DNA of 28,744 nucleotides from an uncultured Lachnoanaerobaculum sp. (GTDB lineage Bacteria; Bacillota; Clostridia; Lachnospirales; Lachnospiraceae). The stretch is taken from positions 1 to 28,744 of the forward strand of contig CALALP010000079.1 in assembly GCA_937925515.1 (NCBI GenBank), written 5' to 3'. Positions 16,566 through 23,908 of this stretch are shown one piece after another. The first letter of the stretch is position 1. The number at the start of each line of letters is the position of its first letter. Below the pieces are notes generated by a model. That model made no database searches and had not been told where the DNA came from. It saw only the letters and a list, made by a program, of their open reading frames with translations. A program made the position numbers and the translations under genes.

Positions 16566-17345
16566 CTATATATAATACAGGAACATATAATTATATTTTT
16601 TATACATGTACATTCCTATTCTTAGCATAACAAGTGCATAAAAAACACAATATAGATTATAATTTAAGGATGGAATCTTTGCACTTATAACTATTTCTCT
16701 AATATAATTTATATATAGAAATACAGGATTTAAATATATTAGCTTACCAACTATACTATCTTTAAATATGGATACATTATAAAATATAGCCGAAAAGTAC
16801 ATAAGTGCAAGTGTAAATATATCATACAAGTACTGTATATCTTTAAAAAATACAAACAAAGCTGATAATATAAGTCCTGTTCCTATAATCAATACAAAAA
16901 GACAAGCTATTGGTATTATAATCAATATAAATTTCCAAGTAAAAGGAATCTTATAATATGCTACAAACATAAAAAAGATAACAAGAATCAACAAAAAATT
17001 AATTGATGCCGCCATTACCTTAGAAATTAAAAATAAATATTTGGGTGCATTTACTTTGGTGATTATACCTGCATTAGCTATAATTGACTGCATTCCGTTG
17101 TCTGTTGCCTCCCTAAAATAATTAAATACAAGTTGTCCAGCAAACATATAGACTGTATAATATTGCATTGTTTCACCAAATACTCTATCAAATACAAAGG
17201 ACATAACAATTAATTGAAACATTGGTGCAACCATACTCCATAAAATTCCTAGAATACTTCTTTTATATCTCTTATTAAAATCTCTTTTTACTAATTCAGT
17301 AAACATAAAGTTATACTGAGAAACCTTTTTTTTTATAACATCCAT
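16566..17345 (-). CDS. Polysaccharide ABC exporter permease (Wzm/TagG type)
   Basis: This 259-residue ABC-2 type permease has an amphipathic N-terminus carrying the family motif RDFNKRYKRSILGILWSM (20-37), then six hydrophobic spans and a short basic C-terminus. The family forms a homodimeric channel with the Wzt/TagH ATPase and carries long lipid-linked glycans across the plasma membrane. The ATPase gene follows after 35 bp. GGGAG lies just before the ATG. The 235-bp gap upstream has a possible promoter at 17439-17468, so the exporter and the genes after it may also be transcribed separately from the main operon promoter. Confidence 0.9.
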   Translation of the reverse strand: MDVIKKKVSQYNFMFTELVKRDFNKRYKRSILGILWSMVAPMFQLIVMSFVFDRVFGETMQYYTVYMFAGQLVFNYFREATDNGMQSIIANAGIITKVNAPKYLFLISKVMAASINFLLILVIFFMFVAYYKIPFTWKFILIIIPIACLFVLIIGTGLILSALFVFFKDIQYLYDIFTLALMYFSAIFYNVSIFKDSIVGKLIYLNPVFLYINYIREIVISAKIPSLNYNLYCVFYALVMLRIGMYMYKKYNYMFLYYI

Positions 17346-17438
17346 AAATCTCCCTACTAAAACTTTCCAAATTTTCTCAGTTCTAGAAATATACTATATC
17401 TTAATACTATAAATATAACCACTAAAATCCCTATTATT

Positions 17439-17468
17439 ATATTAAACCATATTTTCTATAATTATCAA
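17439..17468 (-). promoter_or_regulatory. Possible internal promoter before the exporter genes
   Basis: On the minus strand, TTGATA (17463-17468) and TAATAT (17439-17444) are separated by 18 bp; an overlapping TATAAT would have a 21-bp spacer. In such AT-rich DNA this match could be chance. The surrounding gap 17346-17580 also holds a 32-codon open stretch without a start codon (minus strand, about 17361-17460) encoding a hydrophobic span with a basic tail, perhaps a gene remnant. Confidence 0.35.
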
Positions 17469-17580
17469 TCATTCTAAAATTTTATACCTATTGAAGATTA
17501 AACTTGAGATATTAATAAGTATAATTTATCTGCAGAAATAGTTAAAAAATAATCTGATTATATAATTCTATATATAATAC

Positions 17581-18093
17581 TTAGTTAACCTTTGTTGTAT
17601 ATAAATCAAATAACTTTGTAGAATTACCATTTTCAGTATCTTCGTAACAATCCATAGTTTGATCACCATTCCATGAAATAACCTCTACAATTCCACGCCA
17701 TTTATTTGAGCTAAAAATCAACTGAACTTCATCATTAACCTTAAACTCTGCATTAATAGTATCTTTTATTTCATTTATTTTATCATAACTTCTCCACTTT
17801 AAATAGCCATCTTCTTTAATCCATCCATCACTAAAATATTCAGAGGGATCATAACCTTTTCCATTTATTATAACTTCTTTTAGCCATATTTCAGAGCCTA
17901 ATGCACTCTCATTATGTGTGTCAGTTGCTTTTATTTGAACCTTTCCAAACTCACTAGACCTATTATTCATGAGCCAAATACACACAATAAGTGCTAAAGA
18001 TCCCAATATATATATCACTTTTTTAAGAGAAATTGGCATGATAAGTACTAAAATTCCTATAAGTAGTGCAACTGTAACTAAAACCGTATTCAT
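17581..18093 (-). CDS. Membrane-anchored protein sharing the N-terminal domain of the GT-C enzyme
   Basis: This 170-residue protein has two helices (about 3-21 and 25-42) and then a hydrophilic, probably outside domain (48-160). The domain matches that of the GT-C enzyme at 10196..12268: GW (90-91), LKWRSY (98-103), LIFSSNKWRG (125-134), EV (137-138), DCY (148-150) and ENG (154-156) all have counterparts in the same order and spacing. Both proteins share the two-helix-plus-domain layout, so they are paralogous over this length. It may be a working stand-alone partner of the exporter or glycosyltransferases, or the 5' remnant of a second GT-C gene; the intact frame and good ribosome site (GAGG) favour a real gene. 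The fold is unknown to me. Confidence 0.7.
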   Translation of the reverse strand: MNTVLVTVALLIGILVLIMPISLKKVIYILGSLALIVCIWLMNNRSSEFGKVQIKATDTHNESALGSEIWLKEVIINGKGYDPSEYFSDGWIKEDGYLKWRSYDKINEIKDTINAEFKVNDEVQLIFSSNKWRGIVEVISWNGDQTMDCYEDTENGNSTKLFDLYTTKVN

Positions 18094-18103
18094 AAACCTC
18101 TTC

Positions 18104-18703
18104 CTATGCTTTTAAGTGTTCTATTCCTACAAGCTCTCTATAAAATAAGCTCATAATAAGATGATCAAAAATCATATGTATATCTTCAGTAGTCTGCATA
18201 CTCATCACATCTACATGTAGAGATATATCTGAAAGTTCTTTTAATTTTCCACCTTTATATCCTGTAAGACCTATAATTTTATTACCACAAGACTTAGCAT
18301 ACTCCACTGCATTAATTACATTTTTAGAATTTCCACTTCCGGATATTGCTATTACAATATCTCCTTCTTTTATAACACCTTGAAGTTGAAATCTAAACAC
18401 TTCTTCAAATCCTATATCATTAGCAATAGCCATAATAGTAGCTACATTATCATTTAGACACTGAAACTTAAATTTAGGTTCATTTTTGTTAAAAAGGTAT
18501 TCACTTACACCTTTATTAAAATCATTTTGATAATGTGAAGCAGTAGCTGAACTTCCACCATTTCCAAAAATATAAATAGTGTTCCCTGCTTTTCTAGTTT
18601 CATCGATAAGATTTGCAACTGCATTTATTGCTTGAACATCAAGCTTTTTAAGTGTTTCAATTTCTAATTCAATATACTTTTTTATTTCATTTGTGTAATC
18701 CAT
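18104..18703 (-). CDS. gmhA: Phosphoheptose isomerase-like SIS protein (GmhA family)
   Basis: This 199-residue single SIS-domain protein has FGNGGSSATASHYQND (46-61), ISGSGNS near 128 and the C-terminal TTEDIHMIFDHLIMSLF segment typical of GmhA/DiaA-type proteins. GmhA isomerises sedoheptulose 7-phosphate to D-glycero-D-manno-heptose 7-phosphate in the cytoplasm. The adjacent HddA-like kinase two genes upstream supports a heptose role over the DiaA alternative. The HxxE zinc/catalytic features of GmhA are only partly clear (EDIHMIFDH keeps an acidic residue and two His). It lies 27 bp after the epimerase gene and 10 bp before the 170-residue membrane protein gene. Confidence 0.75.
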   Translation of the reverse strand: MDYTNEIKKYIELEIETLKKLDVQAINAVANLIDETRKAGNTIYIFGNGGSSATASHYQNDFNKGVSEYLFNKNEPKFKFQCLNDNVATIMAIANDIGFEEVFRFQLQGVIKEGDIVIAISGSGNSKNVINAVEYAKSCGNKIIGLTGYKGGKLKELSDISLHVDVMSMQTTEDIHMIFDHLIMSLFYRELVGIEHLKA

Positions 18704-18730
18704 ATTAACCTCTCAATATCTTATTTTTTA

Positions 18731-19678
18731 TTACTCTTTTATATTAATAACATTTTCAACAGTTAATTCTACTGCTTTATCCGATTCATGTTTGGCTTTC
18801 CAGCCTGTATTATGTATCTTACTTAAATCATATTGGAATTTAGGAACATCGCCTTTCCAACCACCTTTTCCACCGGTGTAGTTATAAGGTATTCCTTTTA
18901 AGCCCATCTTCTCAGTAACTATATTTGCAATAGCAGTAACTGAAGTTTGTGTAGTAACTCCAAGATTATAGATAGTTATTCCTGTTTCTTTTACATCTTT
19001 AAATCTAACTATAGCCTCTACTAAATCACTTACATAAATATAAGGCTTTGTTTGTGTTCCATCTCCTAAAATAGTAAGTTGTGTAGAATCTGCTTTTAGT
19101 TTTTTTATAAAATCAAAAATAACTCCATGAGTTAATCTAGGCCCTATAACATTTGGAAATCTAAAAATTAAAACCTTCATATCATTCATATAACTATAAG
19201 CACTTATTATAGCCTCAGAACCTAATTTAGAAGCTCCATAATATGATATAGGTCTTAAATCCGGCTCTAATTCTGATACATTTTTTCCTTCTTTCTCACC
19301 ATATACTGCTGATGTAGAAGCAAAAAACATCTTTTTAACTCCATGTTTTCTCATGCATTCTAGTAAATTAAAAGTAGTTGTATATGTATTTTTATACTCT
19401 ATAATCGGATTTTCAGCACTTGCTTGAATATCAGAATTAGCTGCTAAATGATAAACATATTCTATTTTCTCATCATTAAATATTTTATCTAATGCTTCAA
19501 TATCACATAAATCTTGTTCATACAGCTTAAAATGAGAATTATCTTTTAGATGTTCTATATTTTTTTTAGTACCGATAAAGTAATTATCAACACAAACTAC
19601 CTCATCTCCATTTTTTAAAAGTAAGTCTATTAAATGACTACCTATAAATCCTGCTCCTCCTGCCACTAAAACTTTCAT
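18731..19678 (-). CDS. NAD-dependent sugar-nucleotide epimerase/dehydratase
   Basis: This 315-residue extended SDR has NAD-binding GGAGFIGSH (7-15), HLAANSD (78-84), ASTSAVYGE (120-128) with the catalytic Ser/Thr, and catalytic Y147/K151 in YYGASK. It is closest in look to the GalE/WbpP-type epimerases, but its position between an HddA-like kinase and a GmhA-like isomerase suggests work on a heptose or GDP-sugar rather than UDP-glucose. The C-terminal Gly-rich GGKGGWKGDVP segment is typical of the family's substrate lid. It is tightly packed in the operon (14 bp after the kinase). The family call is firm; the substrate is open. Confidence 0.8.
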   Translation of the reverse strand: MKVLVAGGAGFIGSHLIDLLLKNGDEVVCVDNYFIGTKKNIEHLKDNSHFKLYEQDLCDIEALDKIFNDEKIEYVYHLAANSDIQASAENPIIEYKNTYTTTFNLLECMRKHGVKKMFFASTSAVYGEKEGKNVSELEPDLRPISYYGASKLGSEAIISAYSYMNDMKVLIFRFPNVIGPRLTHGVIFDFIKKLKADSTQLTILGDGTQTKPYIYVSDLVEAIVRFKDVKETGITIYNLGVTTQTSVTAIANIVTEKMGLKGIPYNYTGGKGGWKGDVPKFQYDLSKIHNTGWKAKHESDKAVELTVENVINIKE

Positions 19679-19692
19679 TTATCTCTTCCTTT

Positions 19693-20679
19693 CTAATCCC
19701 AATATTTATCTCCAATATAAATCACACTTGTTCCATCACTTTCAAATTTAAAATCTATTTCTTTTAGTTTTATATTTTCTCTAAGCTTATCTTGTTTATC
19801 TTCCTCACAATAAAATAGCATAAAGCCTGCTCCACCTGCTCCAAGAAGTTTACCACCAAGAGCACCACTCTTTATAGCTAATTCATAGCATTCATCAATC
19901 ATTGGATTAGCTATACCTGAAGCAAGTTCTTTTTTTAATCTCCATCCCTCATCTAATATTTTACCAAATGAAGATATATCATTTTCCTCAAGTGATGATT
20001 TCATATCCTTTGCCAAATCACACATACGAAGAAGATTCTTTATTTTATCTGCCTCTGTTGCATTTTTGGACTGCTCTTTAAGTATATCATTTGCTGAACG
20101 AGTTTTCCCGGTATAAAACATAATTAAATTTTTTTGAAGGTTACTGTATGTTTTTCCATTCATAAGTACAGGTTGACTGGAAACAGAGCCATCTTTATTA
20201 AATGCAATAAAGTTAAGTCCACCTAGTGCTGCACCATACTGATCCTGTTTTCCTATTGGAGAACCTAATTTTTCAATTTCTATCTCACAGGCAAGTTTAG
20301 CTAACTTATTTTTTGAAACATACTTTCCCTTATAACTATACAAAGTATTTAATAATCCAACAGTAAATGTACTTGATGAACCAAGCCCTGTACCTCCCGG
20401 TATATCAGCAGAAGAAACAATCTCTACTCCTGAAACATTTAAATCTGTTAGAACTTGCTTAAAAATCTTATGCTTAATGTCTTTTATATCATCTACCAGT
20501 TCATTTTCTGAATACTTTAAAAGTGTTTGATTCTCATTAAAATATGGATGAATAGAAATATAGCAATACTTATTAATAGATGTACTTAATACACAACCTC
20601 CATAATTTTCATAAAAACTAGGCAAATCACTGCCTCCACCACAAAAACTAACTCTAAAAGGTGTCTTTGTAATTATCAC
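19693..20679 (-). CDS. hddA: GHMP sugar kinase, HddA-like (second copy)
   Basis: This 328-residue kinase starts at GTG (20677-20679), supported by AGGAGG eight bases upstream and by alignment with the other copy (both begin VIT/IIT then TPFR). It has the GHMP ATP loop IPGGTGLGSSSTFTVG (93-108), TPFRVSFCGGGSDLP at the N-terminus and GKLLGAGGAGFML near the C-terminus. The family phosphorylates D-glycero-D-manno-heptose 7-phosphate at C1. Of the two copies this one is more likely the true heptose kinase, because it is followed by an epimerase and the GmhA-like isomerase. The guanylyltransferase HddC and phosphatase GmhB expected next in the pathway are not in the window. Confidence 0.8.
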   Translation of the reverse strand: MIITKTPFRVSFCGGGSDLPSFYENYGGCVLSTSINKYCYISIHPYFNENQTLLKYSENELVDDIKDIKHKIFKQVLTDLNVSGVEIVSSADIPGGTGLGSSSTFTVGLLNTLYSYKGKYVSKNKLAKLACEIEIEKLGSPIGKQDQYGAALGGLNFIAFNKDGSVSSQPVLMNGKTYSNLQKNLIMFYTGKTRSANDILKEQSKNATEADKIKNLLRMCDLAKDMKSSLEENDISSFGKILDEGWRLKKELASGIANPMIDECYELAIKSGALGGKLLGAGGAGFMLFYCEEDKQDKLRENIKLKEIDFKFESDGTSVIYIGDKYWD

Positions 20680-20752
20680 TCTTAGTTCCTCCTACTATAT
20701 CTTATTTAAACATATTAAAGCTTATAAATTTACTTATATCTTCATCTTTTTA

Positions 20753-21691
20753 TTACTTCGCTACTGAGCATACTATATCAAGATTTCCCTCAAACTTTAC
20801 ATCATCACACTCAGAAGTAATTATAAAATGATCTCCCTTTTTTATATCATAATTATTTACCTTACCACTACCTTCAATAATTGATACACAGATAAAAGGA
20901 GTTTCTCTTTTCAAAATCATACTGCCATCTATCTTATATCGGTCAACTGAGTAATACTTACAATCTATATAATGTGTATGCTCTCCATATAAAGTTGTTT
21001 CATTTTTAATACTTACTTTTTCACCGCTGAAAGGTACTTTTATACACTCTAAGCTTTCTTTTAGATGAAGTTTTCTAGGTTTTCCGGCTTGAAGTCTATC
21101 ATAATCATAAACTCTAAAAGTTATATCACTATTTTGCTGAGTTTCTAATATTAAAGTTCCTTTTTTAATTGCATGTAAACAACCCGGTTCTATTTGAAAG
21201 AAATCGCCTTTCTTTATAGGTATACTTCTTATAAATTTATTCCAAAGTTTGTTATTTACCATATATTCTAATTCTTCTTTGTCTTTAGCATTATGACCTA
21301 TAATAATTTCAACGTCCTCATCACAATCAAGTACTAACCAACACTCTGTCTTACCCAATGCTCCCAAATGGTAATTAGCTGCATATTCATCATTTGGATG
21401 TACTTGAATTGAAAGATCATTATTGGCATCTATTATTTTTATAAGTAGTGGAAATATATCCCCTTTAAAATTTCCAAACAATTCTCTATGTTCTTTCCAA
21501 AGCAGGCTTAAGGTCTTTCCTTGATACTTAGTATTCTTTATTACACAATCTCCATTTTCATGTGCTGCGATTCCCCAACATTCGCCGGTAGTTTTAGTTG
21601 GTAATTGATAACCAAATACTTTATTTAATTTAGTCCCACCCCATATCATATCCTTGAACACAGGTTCTAAAAAAACTATATCATTAAGCAT
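20753..21691 (-). CDS. manA: Mannose-6-phosphate isomerase, class I
   Basis: The frame opens at a GTG at 21706, but AGGAGA lies right before the ATG at 21691, which also gives the usual family N-terminus (MLNDIVFLEP, then MIWGGTKL); length 312 residues. Zinc-ligand motifs are SIQVHPND and ECW in the N-terminal half and GCLHAI in the middle, as in the Firmicute ManA type. It converts fructose 6-phosphate to mannose 6-phosphate in the cytoplasm, feeding GDP-mannose via phosphomannomutase (perhaps the gene at 877..2589) and a ManC not seen here. As first gene of the operon it has a clear promoter upstream. Confidence 0.9.
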   Translation of the reverse strand: MLNDIVFLEPVFKDMIWGGTKLNKVFGYQLPTKTTGECWGIAAHENGDCVIKNTKYQGKTLSLLWKEHRELFGNFKGDIFPLLIKIIDANNDLSIQVHPNDEYAANYHLGALGKTECWLVLDCDEDVEIIIGHNAKDKEELEYMVNNKLWNKFIRSIPIKKGDFFQIEPGCLHAIKKGTLILETQQNSDITFRVYDYDRLQAGKPRKLHLKESLECIKVPFSGEKVSIKNETTLYGEHTHYIDCKYYSVDRYKIDGSMILKRETPFICVSIIEGSGKVNNYDIKKGDHFIITSECDDVKFEGNLDIVCSVAK

Positions 21692-21734
21692 AAATCTCCT
21701 ATTCACATCACTAATTAATTATTTGAACTGTTTA

Positions 21735-21763
21735 AGTATAATACAATAGTTCGTTTCTGGCAA
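21735..21763 (-). promoter_or_regulatory. Promoter of the polysaccharide operon
   Basis: On the minus strand TTGCCA (21758-21763) and TATACT (21735-21740) are separated by exactly 17 bp, a good sigma-A type match, 43 bp upstream of the manA start. It lies just downstream of the flavodoxin terminator, as expected for the start of a new transcription unit that could run about 17 kb to the terminator at 4646-4695. Confidence 0.75.
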
Positions 21764-21813
21764 CCTTTCAATGCCTAATTTATCCATTTTCTTTACTAAA
21801 TATCTAAAAATAC

Positions 21814-21885
21814 TTAAAAAAATAATAAAAGCACCCTGCAAAATAAACTTTTCATACCAATAAAGTCTATTTTCAGAATGCTTTT
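21814..21885 (-). terminator. Terminator of the flavodoxin gene
   Basis: A long interrupted hairpin pairs 21827-21833 (AAAAGCA) with 21879-21885 (TGCTTTT), with further paired blocks inside (CTG/CAG, AAAATA/TATTTT, ACTTT/AAAGT). On the minus strand it is followed by a T-rich tract at 21814-21826. It begins 10 bp after the flavodoxin stop codon. Confidence 0.75.
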
Positions 21886-21894
21886 AACCACCAA

Positions 21895-22326
21895 TTAAAT
21901 ACTAGCTAACTCTTTTCCTGCCTCTCTGAGCTTATCTGCTGTTTCATCATCAGGTTCAAGGACACATGTAATTCCCTCTCCACCTAATATCTTAGCTCCA
22001 AAGCCTTGCATTTGCTCTGCCCAAGTTCTGATAAACTCACCGTCGCCCCAATCATGAGAACCAAATAAAAGAACTGTCTTACCCTCTAGCTTGCCGTCTA
22101 ATGCCTCTACTAAAGGTTCCATATTTTCTTCATCAATCTGCTCTGTGCCTGATGCAAAACTTCCTAGTGCAAATGCTGTTTCCTTTAATAAATCTTCTGC
22201 ATTTGCATTTGATGCCTCAATAAGTTCTGCCTCTTTACCTGCCGCCTCAATTCCCTCAACTACAAACTTTGCCATAGCCTCAGTATTTCCTGAATTACTT
22301 GCATAAACAACTAATACCTTTTCCAT
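21895..22326 (-). CDS. Flavodoxin
   Basis: This 143-residue short-chain flavodoxin has the FMN phosphate loop SNSGNT (10-15) right after the first strand, FGSHDWGDGEF (about 92-102), which supplies the FMN-stacking aromatic, and the typical acidic composition. It is a low-potential electron carrier that can replace ferredoxin under iron shortage and feeds enzymes such as pyruvate oxidoreductase in anaerobes. It is a single-gene unit with its own terminator and an inverted repeat in the upstream region that may be an operator. A -10 candidate TATATT lies on the minus strand near 22408-22413. Codon use is richer in GC than the polysaccharide genes, as for well-expressed genes. Confidence 0.9.
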   Translation of the reverse strand: MEKVLVVYASNSGNTEAMAKFVVEGIEAAGKEAELIEASNANAEDLLKETAFALGSFASGTEQIDEENMEPLVEALDGKLEGKTVLLFGSHDWGDGEFIRTWAEQMQGFGAKILGGEGITCVLEPDDETADKLREAGKELASI

Positions 22327-22421
22327 ATTTTTCTCCTCATCTAATTGTGTTTAAATTTTTGAATGTTTAACATAGTTCATGGTTAAACTCTCAATCAAGA
22401 TAAATATACCACTTATTTGCT

Positions 22422-22461
22422 TTATGCACAATAGTTTTTTTTACTAAAAAATTGTGCAAAA
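22422..22461. promoter_or_regulatory. Inverted repeat upstream of flavodoxin, possible operator
   Basis: TGCACAAT (22425-22432) and ATTGTGCA (22451-22458) are perfect inverted copies 18 bp apart, with two more pairs after one mismatch on the outside. The right half as read on the minus strand, TTGTGC, falls 17 bp upstream of a TATATT -10 candidate, so a bound protein would cover the -35 region. It does not match a Fur, PerR or Rex consensus that I know. Confidence 0.45.
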
Positions 22462-22474
22462 TGAATTTTTATTC

Positions 22475-22511
22475 TAAAAAACAGCAGAACCCCATAACTT
22501 GAGATTCTGCT
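22475..22511 (-). terminator. Terminator of the DUF805 gene
   Basis: On the minus strand AGCAGAA pairs with TTCTGCT (22505-22511 with 22483-22489), extended by four pairs including G-T (TCTC with GGGG), around a 7-nt loop and followed by a T-rich tract (GTTTTTTAG). It lies about 16 bp beyond the DUF805 stop codon. Confidence 0.8.
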
Positions 22512-22527
22512 TTCCCTAAATATTTTC

Positions 22528-22881
22528 TTATGAAACTTGTCTTCCTGCGAAGTTTGAAGTTGGTTGAACTAAAAAGTAAATAAGTACTATCCAACCTATA
22601 AAAGGTACTAATGATATGAATATCCATTTCCAATCTCTGCCTGTATCTCTTAGTCTACGAACTCCTGAAGCAAGTGAAGCAATACCAATAGCTAAGGTTA
22701 CTACATTTGCAACCAAGCCTCCTATAACCGGAACACGACTAATTATAACATTAACTATAAATGCTATGACAAAATTAACTAACACCGGAATCCAATGTCC
22801 TTTTACAGATGTTCTATCCTCAAAATTAAATAAATTGTTTAAATATACTGTATAATAGTCTATAATGCTATTTGTGTTCAT
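22528..22881 (-). CDS. DUF805 family membrane protein
   Basis: This 117-residue protein has an N-terminal soluble stretch with YYTVYLNNLFNFEDRTS, then hydrophobic spans at about 28-50, 52-72 and 85-105. The conserved DUF805 core RRLRDTGRDWKWIFISLVPFIGW sits between the last two spans. The family (YhaH/YhaI of E. coli) has no established function. It forms its own unit: a good AGGAGG ribosome site, a terminator behind it, and an AT-rich 117-bp gap in front. A link to its neighbours is not evident. Confidence 0.85.
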   Translation of the reverse strand: MNTNSIIDYYTVYLNNLFNFEDRTSVKGHWIPVLVNFVIAFIVNVIISRVPVIGGLVANVVTLAIGIASLASGVRRLRDTGRDWKWIFISLVPFIGWIVLIYFLVQPTSNFAGRQVS

Positions 22882-22998
22882 ACAGCTACCTCCTTTGTAT
22901 TATTCTAATAACAATAAACCCATTTGCATTATACATTATAAAAAAAATTAATACTAGTTTTATTTTTATAATAAATATTTAATATTAGCTAAAGTTAC

Positions 22999-23880
22999 TT
23001 AATTACAAAACTCTACTCTACCTGTAAGCCACACTATTCCTTTAAATCTTCTTCCGGCCTTAGGTTCGCCTACTAAATCTGACTTATTAATAAGAATATG
23101 CATTATTATATCATTACATTCTATTTTAAAATCATAGATTTCTTCCTTTGTAAATACATTGGTTCTTGTTTCTATTGAAATAATATTTCCTAATATACTA
23201 TAAATCTCTGTTTCAAAGCCATAAGGGATAAAGCTTGTATCTATGTACCTATAAATATCTTCTCTGATATTTCTTGAATTTACTAAATTATAATTTGTCA
23301 TATCCTCCATAGCAAGACTTTCGATAGCTGTTTCATCTCCCCTTTTAGCCGCATTTATAAGTTCACATCTATCTCTTCTAATTTTTTCTTGGTTTTTCTT
23401 TTCTATTTCAGTCTTTTCTATTTCCATTATTATTTTGGCTGACTTTGAAAAGCCTGCTAGATAGCTTTTATTAGCTCTTAAAGGTATTGAATTATACATT
23501 CTATCTAAATATTGACCTACATTATCAAGTCTATATATGATAAGTATTCCTACTCTACTATCAGATATTGAGCCTGTGCAAAGATTATCAACGGTATGTT
23601 TATGAATGTCTACATATTCTGTTGAACTTAAGTCATTATTGCATACATAGGGATAATAATTGTCCATTTCAAACTCGCCAATATCAGATACGCCTCCGAT
23701 AAAGCACACTCCCATGCCACTTCCTACTTCTGCTCTTATTTCATATAAGACTTCTCCATAGTCATATTTAATGGCATAAGCATTATTAACATATCTTCTT
23801 TGTAGCATATATAAAAGTTTATTAATATCTGATCTTGTTTTATAGGAGGAAAATCCTATTGTTCTTAGATACTCGTGCAT
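22999..23880 (-). CDS. DUF3881-like protein of unknown function
   Basis: This 293-residue soluble protein has no signal peptide or clear membrane span. Its opening MHEYLRTIGFSSYKTRSDINKLL and the AEVGSGMGVCFIGGV segment recall DUF3881, a family I associate with Lachnospiraceae; this is from memory. A charged helical stretch (about 150-175, EIEKTEIEKKNQEKIRRDR) divides an N-terminal domain from a C-terminal part ending in a beta-rich RFKGIVWLTGRVEF. It starts 28 bp after the gdhA stop with GGAGAG before the ATG and no terminator between, so it is probably transcribed with gdhA. No function can be assigned. Confidence 0.75.
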   Translation of the reverse strand: MHEYLRTIGFSSYKTRSDINKLLYMLQRRYVNNAYAIKYDYGEVLYEIRAEVGSGMGVCFIGGVSDIGEFEMDNYYPYVCNNDLSSTEYVDIHKHTVDNLCTGSISDSRVGILIIYRLDNVGQYLDRMYNSIPLRANKSYLAGFSKSAKIIMEIEKTEIEKKNQEKIRRDRCELINAAKRGDETAIESLAMEDMTNYNLVNSRNIREDIYRYIDTSFIPYGFETEIYSILGNIISIETRTNVFTKEEIYDFKIECNDIIMHILINKSDLVGEPKAGRRFKGIVWLTGRVEFCN

Positions 23881-23908
23881 TTAGCTCTCCTATATTATTA
23901 TATTTTTA

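Noticed and set aside
22882..22998. Possible terminator or promoter (T-run and TATAAT) between the DUF3881 and DUF805 genes
   Set aside because: The stem is at most 7 bp with a G-T pair and no good -35 matches the TATAAT; AT-rich chance matches are expected.
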